Shown one piece after another: positions 1-7,648 of a DNA stretch of 38,961 nucleotides (its first letter is position 1; the number at the start of each line of letters is the position of its first letter). Source of the DNA: a bacterium. GTDB taxonomy: Bacteria; Patescibacteriota; Minisyncoccia; Phycocordibacterales; VMGT01. The stretch lies in the NCBI GenBank assembly GCA_030697645.1, contig JAUYPI010000020.1, forward strand, positions 1 through 38,961. The letters run 5' to 3'. The notes under the pieces are model-generated. The model ran no database searches and was not told the origin of the DNA. It was given only the letters and a program-made list of their open reading frames with translations. The translations under genes and the position numbers were made by a program.

Positions 1-161
1 TGTGAATTACGAAACTGCCTTTTCGGAGACTCCGCAGGCGCCGAGCTTGGTCCTGTCAAGACCCCGAGCACGGGGCTCTTGACAGGTCGGCGCCGAGGAC
101 AGAGCGACCGAGCCGCTGGAGCGAGGGAGCGTGCTCCGAAAAGGCAGTTTCGTAATTCACA
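1..161. repeat. Large inverted repeat with nested hairpins upstream of typA
   Basis: A 28-bp perfect inverted repeat pairs positions 1-28 with 134-161. Nested inside are GGCGCCGA (37-44) with TCGGCGCC (87-94), and CCTGTCAAG (52-60) with CTTGACAGG (78-86), the latter capped by CCCCG/CGGGG. The whole segment could fold into one long interrupted hairpin ending 15 nt before typA. It may be a non-autonomous mobile element, a structured leader, or a bidirectional signal. The left arm starts at the first base of the window, so it may extend further upstream. No coding potential was recognised in it. Confidence 0.75.
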
Positions 162-176
162 GCACTTACATTTTTT

Positions 177-1967
177 ATGGAAATCAGAAACATTGCAATT
201 ATCGCCCACGTTGACCACGGCAAGACAACCCTCACCGACGCGCTGATGAGGGAGGCTGGTGTTGCCAAGGCGGGCAGCACGATGGATTCAAACGCGCTCG
301 AGCTCGAGCGCGGGATCACCATTTACGCAAAAAATGCCGCGCTCGAATACAGAGGGACGAAGATCAACATCGTGGATACGCCCGGGCACGCGGACTTCGG
401 TTCGGAGGTCGAGCGCGTACTCCGGTCGATTGATTCGGTGCTGCTCGTGGTTGACGCTCAGGAGGGACCGATGCCGCAGACGCGATTCGTCTTGAAGAAG
501 TCGCTTGAGCTCGGGCTCCGACCGATCGTCGTTATCAATAAAATCGACAAGCCAGCGGCAGAGCCCTCTCGCACGGAAGAGCAAGTGCTCGAGTTATTTC
601 TCGAGCTCGGCGCGACGGACGAGCAGGCAGATTTCCCGATCGTCTATACGATCGGGCGCGAGGGTATCGCGAAAAGAGGGCTTGAGGATGAAGCACACGA
701 TCTCTCCGCCCTGCTGGATACGATCCTCTCGCATGTGAGGGCGACGCCGGAAGCTGCGGCCGAGAAGCCACTCCGGTTGCAGCCATTTAATCTCGCGTAT
801 GACGATTTTCTGGGACGCCTCGCTGTCGCCCGCATTCACGAGGGGAGTGTTGCGGCGGGTGCGCCCGTTTTCATAAAAAAGCCGGGCGGCGAAACGCGTC
901 CGGGAAAAATTAAAAAAATTTTCACCTTCCTAGGTCTCCAGCGCGTGGAAGTGCAGGAGGCGTATGCGGGGGATATTGTGCTTATCGCGGGCATCCCGGA
1001 TATCGACATCGGGGAAACCGTCGCCGGAGAAGCTGATGCGGAGCCATTGCCGCGCATTGCGGTGGACGAGCCGACGATCGCGCTCGATTTTCTAGTCAAC
1101 ACCTCGCCGTTTGCCGGGCGGGAAGGGAAGTATGTAACGTCGCGGCAGCTCCGTGAGCGCCTTTCTCGCGAGCTTGAAGTGAACGTAGGGCTCAAGGTTG
1201 ACTTCGGCACGGGCGAAACGTATCGCGTGTCCGGCCGCGGGGAGCTCCACATTGCGATACTCCTCGAGAACATGCGCCGCGAGGGCTACGAGCTCCAAGT
1301 CTCGCAGCCGCAGGCAATTGAGCGCGAGGAGAACGGTGTCAGGATGGAGCCGTTCGAGGAGGTGGTGATCGACACGCCGCAGCAGTTTCAGGGAGTGATT
1401 ATCGATCGGCTCGGTATGCGCGGATTTTTGATGCAGAATGCGGTGTTGCATGACCAGACGCTCCGTCTTTTTTTTGAGGGGCCGACGAGAGGGCTCCTTG
1501 GCTACCGGAGCCAGTTCGTGATTGACACCAAAGGCACCGGCATACTCTCCGCGCGGTTTCTTGAATTCCGTCCCTACCGCGGTGAGATCCGTCGGACTAC
1601 GCGAGGCTCGATGGTATCGATGGCGAGCGGCAAGGCCCTGGGGTTCTCTTTGTGGAATCTTCAAGATCGCGGGACCCTCTATATCTCCCCGGCAACAGAG
1701 GTCTACGAGGGCATGGTGATTGGCAACAGCGCAAAAGGCGAGGAAATGTACGTGAATCCAACCAAAGGAAAACAACTCACCAACATGCGCGCTTCGGGTT
1801 CGGACGAGGCGATCGTGCTTACGCCGTCCTATGAGATCACGGTCGAGCGAGGCCTTGAAGTGATGGGGGAGGATGAATATCTTGAGATCACACCGAAGAG
1901 CGTGCGCCTGCGTAAGCGTGAGTTTGGCAAGTCGGCCCGGACAAAGTCCGCGCCAGGGAGGCGATGA
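177..1967 (+). CDS. typA: Translational GTPase TypA/BipA
   Basis: This is a ribosome-associated GTPase of the EF-G/LepA superfamily; in the family it acts in late 50S assembly and stress or cold adaptation. The 596-residue length matches the usual ~600. All nucleotide-binding motifs are visible: AHVDHGKT at residues 10-17 (P-loop), RGITI at 45-49 (switch I), DTPGH at 67-71 (switch II) and NKID at 121-124. Downstream come the beta-barrel domain, two EF-G-like alpha/beta domains and the TypA-specific C-terminal domain with a basic tail. The ATG at 177 is chosen because the P-loop follows at the normal distance. There is no Shine-Dalgarno, but TACATT lies 4 nt upstream, so the transcript may have almost no leader. 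The gene stands alone, behind the 1-161 inverted repeat. Confidence 0.96.
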   Translation: MEIRNIAIIAHVDHGKTTLTDALMREAGVAKAGSTMDSNALELERGITIYAKNAALEYRGTKINIVDTPGHADFGSEVERVLRSIDSVLLVVDAQEGPMPQTRFVLKKSLELGLRPIVVINKIDKPAAEPSRTEEQVLELFLELGATDEQADFPIVYTIGREGIAKRGLEDEAHDLSALLDTILSHVRATPEAAAEKPLRLQPFNLAYDDFLGRLAVARIHEGSVAAGAPVFIKKPGGETRPGKIKKIFTFLGLQRVEVQEAYAGDIVLIAGIPDIDIGETVAGEADAEPLPRIAVDEPTIALDFLVNTSPFAGREGKYVTSRQLRERLSRELEVNVGLKVDFGTGETYRVSGRGELHIAILLENMRREGYELQVSQPQAIEREENGVRMEPFEEVVIDTPQQFQGVIIDRLGMRGFLMQNAVLHDQTLRLFFEGPTRGLLGYRSQFVIDTKGTGILSARFLEFRPYRGEIRRTTRGSMVSMASGKALGFSLWNLQDRGTLYISPATEVYEGMVIGNSAKGEEMYVNPTKGKQLTNMRASGSDEAIVLTPSYEITVERGLEVMGEDEYLEITPKSVRLRKREFGKSARTKSAPGRR

Positions 1968-2020
1968 GAAAGATCTCTACAGTGTCGGGTGGGCACGCGG
2001 CAGGTTTCTAAAAAATAATC

Positions 2021-2537
2021 CCACCGAGCAAGAGCTCAGTGGGTGCGGTTGAGGAACGAATGTTCCTTTATGACGCATTGTGAACGGCACAGGTCATCGC
2101 AGAGTGGTCCGCTCGCTGTGCCGTCCGGATGGTACGGTCTGTGAATGGTGGGTCACAGATAGTGCTCAGCATATCGTTCCATCGTTTAAAGTGCAAGAAA
2201 TTTTTTCAGTGAGAGGGGTTTCCGCAGAAGTTTTATATTTCTGTCAAGTTCGCTATGAAGGCGAGTGTTAACAATTCCCCCAAGTGATGTCGCCGAGTGA
2301 GGGCTGGACGAGGGTTGTCTTGCGCATGGCATTGCCAGCGCAATTACTGAGACTCCTCGACACGGTGACTCGTTTTTCCGATGTTATCTATACGCTTCCA
2401 CCGGTGGTTAGAGCTCTCTGCGCCGCGTGTGGCATCGCGCCACACGGTGAGACTGGTGGACCTTTGTGGCCCAAGTCGTAGCCGACTAACGCATATTTTT
2501 TTACAGCCGCTCCTTTTAGAGCGGCTGTGGTTTTTTC
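2021..2537 (+). other. Hairpin-rich intergenic stretch, possible structured RNA
   Basis: The region between typA and the vapC module has no convincing protein gene but an unusual run of stems: CCCACcGAGC/GCTCaGTGGG (2021-2042), AGGAAC/GTTCCT (about 2052-2067), ACGGCACAG/CTGTGCCGT (2084-2124), CTGTGA/TCACAG (about 2139-2156) and CGTGTGGC/GCCACACG (2426-2446), closing with a strong rho-independent terminator at 2501-2537. A terminator with no gene in front suggests a plus-strand transcript. Conserved landmarks of RNase P RNA, tmRNA and SRP RNA were looked for and not found. Two small ORFs (2080-2271, 2284-2481) overlap the stems. Function unknown. Confidence 0.3.
2501..2537 (+). terminator. Rho-independent terminator
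   Basis: A ten-base-pair stem ACAGCCGCTC/GAGCGGCTGT with loop CTTTTA is followed by GGTTTTTT. It is a textbook plus-strand terminator. The nearest recognised plus-strand gene, typA, ends more than 500 bp upstream, so it may end an unrecognised transcript from 2021 onward. Confidence 0.8.
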
Positions 2538-2557
2538 TGCGACTACAAGTTTACCCA

Positions 2558-2611
2558 AGCCCGCCAACAAGGCGGATTTTTGCGCCGAGCGTCTCCGCGC
2601 GCTCGGCGAGG
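2558..2611. repeat. Copy A of a 54-bp direct repeat from the murA-like 3' end
   Basis: This copy matches 3287-3340, the last codons of the HTH-MurA gene, in 46 of 54 positions. The only differing block is an 8-bp loop (TCTCCGCG here, CGCGGAGA there), which is exactly inverted between identical stems GCCGAGCG and CGCTCGGC. The two copies bracket the vapC module. It is either a duplicated integration site or the remnant of a second murA 3' end. Confidence 0.85.
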
Positions 2612-2634
2612 CTATCAATAGCCACGGTCGTTGC

Positions 2635-3027
2635 TCATACGACGTCGGTTAGAGCCAGAACGACGAGCTCGCGGACTTGCTTGAATCGCTGATCGTGTGT
2701 CACAAGCGGCGTGTTGAAGAGGAGCGCAGTGGCGGCGATAATGCTGTCGCCGAGCCGAAGTCGGTACTCTCGTCGGATATGCGCGGCACTGTCGGCGACT
2801 TGAAGATCAACCGGGATCAGGATGCATTGCGCGAGTAATTGCAGGATGAGTTTTTCTTCGCCCGCCCGCAGTGCCGGGGCCGCAAGCAATTCGATTCGCG
2901 TGATGGCAGAGATGAATAGTCGATCTCTGGCATTTGCACGTGCCGCGAGGAATGTAGTTGCAGCCTCGTCACCATTGAGGTGATAGATGAGGATATTTGA
3001 GTCAACGGTATATGAGCCAAATTTCAT
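2635..3027 (-). CDS. vapC: PIN-domain ribonuclease toxin (VapC-like)
   Basis: This 130-residue protein has a PIN-domain endoribonuclease pattern, the toxin half of VapBC systems, which cleave tRNA or rRNA in characterised relatives. The acidic tetrad is visible as D9 in TVDSNILIYHL, E46 in RIELLA, D94 in RLGDSIIAA and D112 in VTHDQRF. The open frame continues upstream for 68 codons, but the PIN fold begins at MKFGSYTVDSN, so the ATG at 3027 is used. That ATG overlaps by four bases (ATGA) the stop of a 65-codon ORF, the usual antitoxin-toxin arrangement. The module lies between two copies of the murA-like 3' end, which suggests it arrived as an insertion. Confidence 0.85.
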   Translation of the reverse strand: MKFGSYTVDSNILIYHLNGDEAATTFLAARANARDRLFISAITRIELLAAPALRAGEEKLILQLLAQCILIPVDLQVADSAAHIRREYRLRLGDSIIAATALLFNTPLVTHDQRFKQVRELVVLALTDVV

Positions 3028-3221
3028 GACCGCCCGTCGTTTTTTGATGAGGCGCGTGAGGAACGCACCGTTCCATACATTACTCGTGCGGTGTTCTGAT
3101 AGGCAAGCGCTCGTATACCGCGCCCGCGCCAAAGTCCCGCAGTCTTTTTTATAACGCGCGCAGCCTCTGATCTGCTCGGAGCGCGCGTAGGTCGTTGTAT
3201 AGTTTTTAGCGCCGTGGTCAT
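3024..3221 (-). CDS. Candidate antitoxin of the vapC module, possibly frameshifted
   Basis: A 65-residue basic ORF ends in an ATGA overlap with vapC, which is the position expected of its antitoxin. It contains SEAARVIKKTAGLWRGRG (about residues 18-35), which could be helical, but no RHH, AbrB, Phd or other antitoxin fold was recognised. The adjacent frame, continuous with vapC, reads SNVWNGAFLTRLIKKRRA over the same DNA. That looks at least as protein-like as the C-terminus of this ORF, so the true antitoxin may span both frames and be broken by a frameshift. The call rests mainly on position and overlap. Confidence 0.4.
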   Translation of the reverse strand: MTTALKTIQRPTRAPSRSEAARVIKKTAGLWRGRGIRALAYQNTARVMYGTVRSSRASSKNDGRS

Positions 3222-3279
3222 ATTGGTACAATAGCGCTGCTTCGCCGTGTTTGCAATCAGCGATCAGCGTAGATTTTTT

Positions 3280-4809
3280 TTATCTCAGCCCGCCAACAAG
3301 GCGGATTTTTGCGCCGAGCGCGCGGAGACGCTCGGCGAGGTCCTCGTAGCCGCGGTTGATACTATAGACATTTTTGAGCACGGATTTGCCTGATGCGCCG
3401 AGCATCGCAATGAGGAGAATGGTTGCGGGCCGGAGCGCGGGGGGACAGACGAGCGAAGCGGCGTGGAGTTTCGTTGGTCCGACCACAAAAACGCGGTGCG
3501 GGTCGGCGAGAATGACGCGCGCGCCGAGCTTCTCGAGCTCGGTGTAGTAGATCGCGCGGTTTTCGTACACCCAGTCGTGGATGAGGGTGATCCCCTGTGC
3601 TTGTGTCGCGATCACGGCAAAAAACGGCAGGTTGTCTATATTGAGTCCCGGGTAGGGTTGAGCGTGGATTTTCTCCGGTGGTGCCGTAAGCGTTGAAGAT
3701 TCGAGTTTCAAATCAACAAGATCCGTGAGGCCATTTTCGGCCTTGTAGCGCTCTGAGACGCTATAGCCGAGGCCCATGGCTTCGAGCTTGAGGAGTTCGA
3801 GCGAGAGGAAGTCGATTGGAGCGCGACGGATCGTGAGCGCGGAGCGCGTAACAGCGGCCGCGGCGATGAAGAACATCGCCTCGGTCGGATCCTCACTCGG
3901 CTCGCCAATTGCATCGGTGTTTATGTCGGCGAGGCCGGTAACGGTGAGTGTCGTGGTGCCGACCCCCTCGATCGTGATGCCGAGCGAGCGGAGGAAGCAG
4001 CAGAGGTCCTGCACCGCGTAATTTGCCGACACGAAGCGCAACGTGGTTGTTCCCGGGATTCGCGCGGCAGCGATCAGAGCCTGCGCCGTTCCGGTGTCGC
4101 TCTGCTCGTAGAGCACGATGTCGGCTGCTTTGAGCGAGCGCGTGCGGACGCGGTACTCTTCTTCCGTCTCCCGTACGTCAATGCCAAGCTTGGCAAGGGC
4201 TCGGAGGTGCGGCGAGACGATGCGGGAGCCGAGCTTGCAGCCGCCAGCGGCTGGCAGCGAGAATGTGCGCTCGAAGTGCGCGAGCGCGCCGATGAACATG
4301 AGGACGCTGCGTGTTTTCCGGGCCGCGGCGACGTTGATGTTTTTAAGAGCGAAGCGCTTCGGCGGGGTTAGTATAAGATCGGCGCCGTCGCGGCGTACGG
4401 CAACGCCGATACTCTCGAGCACCTCTATGATCCGTCCTACCTCTTCGATTTTTGGCATTCGTCGGAGCGTCGTCGTGCCGCGGTTGAGGAGCGAGGCGGC
4501 GAGGAGCATCATGGCGGAATTTTTCGCGGTGTTGACCGTGACCGCGCCTTTCAGGCGATACCCTCCTTCAATCTCAAAATTGAGGCTATCGTCCGCGAGC
4601 TCGACGACGCTCCTCCCCAGTGCCTCCCCGATGCGCTCGAGCATTGCGATCGTGAGGTTCTGCTCACCTTTCTCGATGCGCGCGATGGCGCTCTGGCTCG
4701 TGCCGAGCGCCTCGGCGAGCGCTTCCTGCGTGAGTCCGCGCCGTTCCCTGAGCTCCGCGACGAGCGCGCCGATCCGCGTCGTACGAGATTTTTTTCGCGC
4801 GATAACCAT
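3280..4809 (-). CDS. murA: MurA-like enolpyruvyl transferase with N-terminal XRE HTH domain
   Basis: MurA transfers enolpyruvate from PEP to UDP-GlcNAc, the first committed step of peptidoglycan synthesis in the cytoplasm. The protein (about 509 residues) starts with a helix-turn-helix of XRE/Cro type (about 13-71: RRGLTQEALAEALGTSQSAI). An EPSP-synthase-type domain follows: the substrate Lys-Asn pair in NTAKNSAMML, the PEP-binding Cys loop AGGCKLGSR (Cys about 191), the catalytic Asp region GLNIDNLPFF, and the C-terminal SINRGYEDLAERLRALGA. Standard MurA is about 420 residues, so the HTH is an addition. ATG 4809 is preferred over ATG 4821 because the upstream one lies inside a palindrome at 4813-4832. 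The DNA-binding domain and the palindrome together suggest autoregulation. The region around SDTGTAQALIAA diverges from standard MurA, so a paralogous role is possible. Confidence 0.88.
   Translation of the reverse strand: MVIARKKSRTTRIGALVAELRERRGLTQEALAEALGTSQSAIARIEKGEQNLTIAMLERIGEALGRSVVELADDSLNFEIEGGYRLKGAVTVNTAKNSAMMLLAASLLNRGTTTLRRMPKIEEVGRIIEVLESIGVAVRRDGADLILTPPKRFALKNINVAAARKTRSVLMFIGALAHFERTFSLPAAGGCKLGSRIVSPHLRALAKLGIDVRETEEEYRVRTRSLKAADIVLYEQSDTGTAQALIAAARIPGTTTLRFVSANYAVQDLCCFLRSLGITIEGVGTTTLTVTGLADINTDAIGEPSEDPTEAMFFIAAAAVTRSALTIRRAPIDFLSLELLKLEAMGLGYSVSERYKAENGLTDLVDLKLESSTLTAPPEKIHAQPYPGLNIDNLPFFAVIATQAQGITLIHDWVYENRAIYYTELEKLGARVILADPHRVFVVGPTKLHAASLVCPPALRPATILLIAMLGASGKSVLKNVYSINRGYEDLAERLRALGAKIRLVGGLR
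3287..3340. repeat. Copy B of the 54-bp direct repeat (inside the murA-like 3' end)
   Basis: This is the coding copy of the repeat described at 2558-2611. It encodes the C-terminal ERLRALGAKIRLVGG segment, so it is probably the ancestral copy. The loop at 3321-3328 is inverted relative to 2592-2599. Confidence 0.85.
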
Positions 4810-4812
4810 GCC

Positions 4813-4832
4813 ACATATCATATGTGATATGT
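4813..4832. promoter_or_regulatory. Operator-like palindrome over the murA-like start
   Basis: A perfect 8-4-8 inverted repeat ACATATCA-TATG-TGATATGT lies between the promoter (4859-4887) and the preferred start codon (4809). Its size and symmetry fit a dimeric XRE-family repressor site. The encoded protein itself carries an XRE-type HTH, so it is the obvious candidate ligand. Confidence 0.6.
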
Positions 4833-4858
4833 CTCGCGCCGCGCAAGCGTGAGCGCTG

Positions 4859-4887
4859 TGAATACGAAAAATTCACGCGTGCGTCAA
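4859..4887 (-). promoter_or_regulatory. Sigma70-like promoter of the murA-like gene
   Basis: On the minus strand, TTGACG (4887-4882), a 17-nt spacer and TATTCA (4864-4859) place transcription start near 4850, about 40 nt upstream of the start codon. The spacer contains CACGCGTGAA. The same arrangement, with related spacer sequence, recurs upstream of the PbpC-like gene at 17739-17767. Confidence 0.65.
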
Positions 4888-4898
4888 GGGCGGTACAA

Positions 4899-4940
4899 CG
4901 CGCCACACTTTTTTTCGATGCGCCAGTTCCGCGCGTGCGA
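4899..4940. repeat. Dispersed ~43-bp repeat, copy 1
   Basis: This segment, containing CACTTTTTTTCGATGCGCCA then GTTCCGCGCG, recurs with few changes at 21007-21049. It lies just upstream of the -35 of the murA-like promoter. The core can form a hairpin around GTTCC. The T-run is on the wrong side for a terminator on either strand. Confidence 0.65.
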
Positions 4941-5162
4941 AGTGGCCCGTAGAGTGTCGGAGTAGGCAAAAAAGCAGCAATTCCACATGATCCAAAATAG
5001 CCTTATTTAGAGCCATATTGGAATTTAGCTTTCGTAAACTATTTTTTAAGGAAGGATAGGGCTCTATTCAAGGCTCGTTTTTGATTTTGTTGGGGGAACG
5101 GCTGGTAAAAAGCTTTTTTTCTAGGACGTACACGTTTGAGCATTGTTGTGAAAATTACCCCT
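4941..5162. other. Intergenic stretch without recognised feature
   Basis: This is a comparatively AT-rich gap downstream of the minus-strand transpeptidase/carboxypeptidase gene. It contains AAAAAGCTTTTT, but no GC-rich stem followed by a T-run and no gene were recognised. The lower-GC composition begins about here and continues to about 7650. Confidence 0.4.
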
Positions 5163-6602
5163 CTAATCACCCAATGAAAAGCTGTCCTTTACGTATCGCA
5201 ATAGCATTTTTGCATCATTCTTCGCGTCGTCTGACCCAAGAACAATGATTGCAACGGGGCGTTTTTGGTTGTCAATTTCTATTTCAAAAACCGCGAGCAT
5301 GCCGTGAGAGGCCGAAGAGCTTAACCCAGTCTTGCCGCCAACCATGCCCTCTACCCCCGATATTTGATTGAGATTCTGAAGAGTATCATACGTCGATGGA
5401 CCATACACGGTACGATTCTCGTTGCCCATGCTCATATGTAAAATAAAACTGCGATTGTAGTAAAGGTATTTAGCAAGGTGAAACAAGTCCTCCGCGGTAG
5501 ATATATTTGCGGCCAGCACTCCGGAAGTATCTACGAAATTGGAGTCGCTCATCCCGAGTGCTTCCGATTTTGTATTCATCAGTTTTATAAATTGATCTTT
5601 GCCCACAGGAGCGGTTACGGCGACCGCCGCTTCATTAGAAGATTCTACAAGCAGGAGCGACAATAAATCGAGGACGGAAACGCGATCATCTTCTTTGAGA
5701 CGCGGAATACTGGTCGAAGCCAGCATTGAAGAATCTACGGTTACTTCTCGTTCCACATTTATATATTCAACCGCAACCAGCGCGGACATGAGTTTTGTGA
5801 TTGACGCAATGGGACGTTTCTCGCGAGGCTTATTTTCTGTAAAGACAAAATTATTTTCTAAATCTGCCGCAAGGTACACGACACTACCCGGCAGCAGGTT
5901 TTTGTTTTTGTATGTGGGAGCTTTTTTGTCGCCGTTAAAAGATTCTTCAAACACCAGCACCGGAGTGTCTCTGTCGGCAAGGCGGTATAGTTCTTCCGCA
6001 TCGGTAAGCGAAACCCGAATACAGCCGCCAGAGTATGTCGCGGGTGTTGGTGAACCGTCAGGATAGTGCGTGGGGCCGTGAATAAAAAAGTTGCCTTGAA
6101 ACTGCATACTCCACGGCATAAACACGCGGCCGAAAGAAGAAAAATGATTTTTTTCTTTTGAGCTGATTTTATACAGTCCCGCTGGCGTTTGCCACCAGGA
6201 ACCATCTCGTCCCTTCGTTTGTATTGGCGCCTCTTTCAAGAGTTCTCCATTCCTATACAGTCGAATGATCATCGCGGAAAGATCGGCTTCTATGAAACTC
6301 GTGCCTTGAGAAATAAATTCTTCCTTGGTTTTCTGAAAGAAATGAGCGTTTTGCAAAGCCGGCCAACTACCATAAACAAGATCGATTTTTTCACCTTCGC
6401 TGCCTTGAAGCATAATCGTGGAACCATTGTCCGTATTCGCATAGAGAAAAATTGAAACACCGACAACGAACATCAAAAAAGCCAGAAGAGGATAGGAGAT
6501 TATCGTTGGGATATGCCTATGAATAAAATGAACGTGCACCACGTCATTTTCCCTGGTCTCTGATTCTTCAAATTCTTTTTTTGTTTCGTCGCTAAACGTC
6601 AT
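5163..6602 (-). CDS. Fusion of L,D-transpeptidase (YkuD) and D,D-carboxypeptidase (S11)
   Basis: This 479-residue envelope enzyme has a cytoplasmic N-terminus, a membrane anchor (about 31-55) and two extracytoplasmic catalytic domains. The first (about 103-218) is a YkuD L,D-transpeptidase with FFIHGPTHYP (His175) and the catalytic Cys194 in YSGGCIRVS. YkuD enzymes form 3-3 peptidoglycan crosslinks or attach proteins. The second (about 240-475) is a penicillin-binding S11 peptidase: nucleophile Ser267 in ASITKLM, SSN at 321-323 and KTG at 424-426. The two activities are normally separate proteins, and the carboxypeptidase makes the tetrapeptide donors that the transpeptidase uses. The minus-strand promoter TTGTAC/17/TAGTAT (6637-6609) sits 6 nt before the ATG, so the mRNA may be leaderless. 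The gene is divergent from an M23 endopeptidase and shares its lower GC. Confidence 0.93.
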   Translation of the reverse strand: MTFSDETKKEFEESETRENDVVHVHFIHRHIPTIISYPLLAFLMFVVGVSIFLYANTDNGSTIMLQGSEGEKIDLVYGSWPALQNAHFFQKTKEEFISQGTSFIEADLSAMIIRLYRNGELLKEAPIQTKGRDGSWWQTPAGLYKISSKEKNHFSSFGRVFMPWSMQFQGNFFIHGPTHYPDGSPTPATYSGGCIRVSLTDAEELYRLADRDTPVLVFEESFNGDKKAPTYKNKNLLPGSVVYLAADLENNFVFTENKPREKRPIASITKLMSALVAVEYINVEREVTVDSSMLASTSIPRLKEDDRVSVLDLLSLLLVESSNEAAVAVTAPVGKDQFIKLMNTKSEALGMSDSNFVDTSGVLAANISTAEDLFHLAKYLYYNRSFILHMSMGNENRTVYGPSTYDTLQNLNQISGVEGMVGGKTGLSSSASHGMLAVFEIEIDNQKRPVAIIVLGSDDAKNDAKMLLRYVKDSFSLGD

Positions 6603-6608
6603 AGAGAA

Positions 6609-6670
6609 ATACTAGCGCAAAAAAGCAAGTCGTACAAAAAATTGTCGATCGGCGCTCATGTACATACTGT
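6609..6670. promoter_or_regulatory. Divergent promoters between the LDT/DD-carboxypeptidase and M23 genes
   Basis: Minus strand: TTGTAC (6637-6632), 17 nt, TAGTAT (6614-6609), with ATG at 6602. Plus strand: TTGTCG (6642-6647), 17 nt, TACTGT (6665-6670), with ATG at 6674. Both -10 boxes sit 3-6 nt before the start codon, which implies transcription starting at or within a base or two of the ATG. The 71-bp gap would let the two genes be co-regulated. Confidence 0.5.
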
Positions 6671-6673
6671 CAT

Positions 6674-7648
6674 ATGAATCCGCTATCGTATAAGAGACGT
6701 TGTACCTTTAAGGTCGTGGTCCCTCTATTTTTGGTTTTTCTTGCCGTAGGTGCCGATCCCAAAACCACTAACGCTCTGAGCCACGAAACGTCTGCATCAG
6801 AGCCCGCGCCTGTAACCATAACCGATGACGAGATCGATGGTTTTCTTTTTCGCGTTAACGAAGACGTACGAAACAAGGTTATGGTACTCGGTGGCGAACC
6901 TGTCGAACAGCTACCCGTTCCGATATTGTTCGGGATTCCGATCGGTGGTTTTACCGATACGTGGGGAGAGACGCAGACAGGCGGCCGAGTCCATGCCGGA
7001 ATCGACATTATGGCTGATCGAGGTGCGTTGGTGGTTTCGCCAACTGACGCGGTAGTGACAAAAATTGGATACGACAACCGTGGGGGAAACTTTGTGGTCA
7101 CGGCCAACCCGGGCGGCGAGCAGTTTTATTTTGCACACTTGGATCGCGCCGCAGAAAATCTATCCGTCGGCGATGTTCTTACACGGGGAGATCTTATCGG
7201 CTATGTTGGAAATACCGGTAACGCACGCTCTACAGCACCACATCTGCATCTGGGAATTTATTATAAAGGGATTGCGCGTAATCCCTTCCAGCGCCTTATT
7301 CGCGAATTTTCTATAGAAGAAAGGCTGGCTTCTGTGGAACACATTTTAACTGAAAACAAAATTATTCTTGGCGAGCATAACGGTGGCGTGCGTTTTTTAC
7401 AGAGATTCTTAATACAGAACGGCACTGGTCCCCGTGCAACAGCTTTAGCGAAAATTGGCGCTACCGGTTACTTTGGCCCATTCACAAAAAACGCACTCGT
7501 CGAATACCAGAAAACGGCCAGTATTGTCCCCGCCTCCGGATATTTTGGACTTGTGACGAGAACACACATAGTAACTAAACTTTTGGTGAACATTAATGCA
7601 GAAGACAAAACAGGGGCATCGAACAAACTCCAGCTTTTTGATTTGTAA
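6674..7648 (+). CDS. M23 (LytM-type) endopeptidase with C-terminal peptidoglycan-binding domain
   Basis: This is a predicted exported zinc metallopeptidase that cuts peptidoglycan crossbridges or stem peptides. A signal or anchor segment (about 13-27) precedes the M23 domain (about 90-205), which shows zinc ligands His107 and Asp111 in VHAGIDI, His155 in YFAHLD, and His190/His192 in APHLHLG. Residues about 236-300 (GGVRFLQRFL ... TGYFGPFTKNALVEYQ) match a PG_binding_1 repeat. All catalytic positions are intact, so it is likely active. It is divergent from the L,D-transpeptidase/carboxypeptidase fusion 71 bp away. The pair probably remodels crosslinks together. Codon use is more AT-rich than in the flanking genes. 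Confidence 0.93.
   Translation: MNPLSYKRRCTFKVVVPLFLVFLAVGADPKTTNALSHETSASEPAPVTITDDEIDGFLFRVNEDVRNKVMVLGGEPVEQLPVPILFGIPIGGFTDTWGETQTGGRVHAGIDIMADRGALVVSPTDAVVTKIGYDNRGGNFVVTANPGGEQFYFAHLDRAAENLSVGDVLTRGDLIGYVGNTGNARSTAPHLHLGIYYKGIARNPFQRLIREFSIEERLASVEHILTENKIILGEHNGGVRFLQRFLIQNGTGPRATALAKIGATGYFGPFTKNALVEYQKTASIVPASGYFGLVTRTHIVTKLLVNINAEDKTGASNKLQLFDL

Noticed and set aside
2021-2042. Hairpin taken as the typA terminator
   Set aside because: No T-run follows on the plus strand. The T-rich side is on the minus strand, far from any minus-strand gene end.
2080-2271. 63-codon plus-strand ORF starting GTG
   Set aside because: It overlaps several perfect hairpins, has no ribosome site and matches no family. 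It is better explained as part of a structured or non-coding stretch, though a small protein cannot be excluded.
2284-2481. 65-codon plus-strand ORF before the terminator
   Set aside because: It has no recognisable domain, overlaps an eight-base-pair hairpin and has atypical composition for a protein.
2021-2537. RNase P RNA, tmRNA or SRP RNA
   Set aside because: The conserved GAGGAAAGTCC, ACAGAA, tag-peptide and GGAAGCAGC-type landmarks are not present on either strand.
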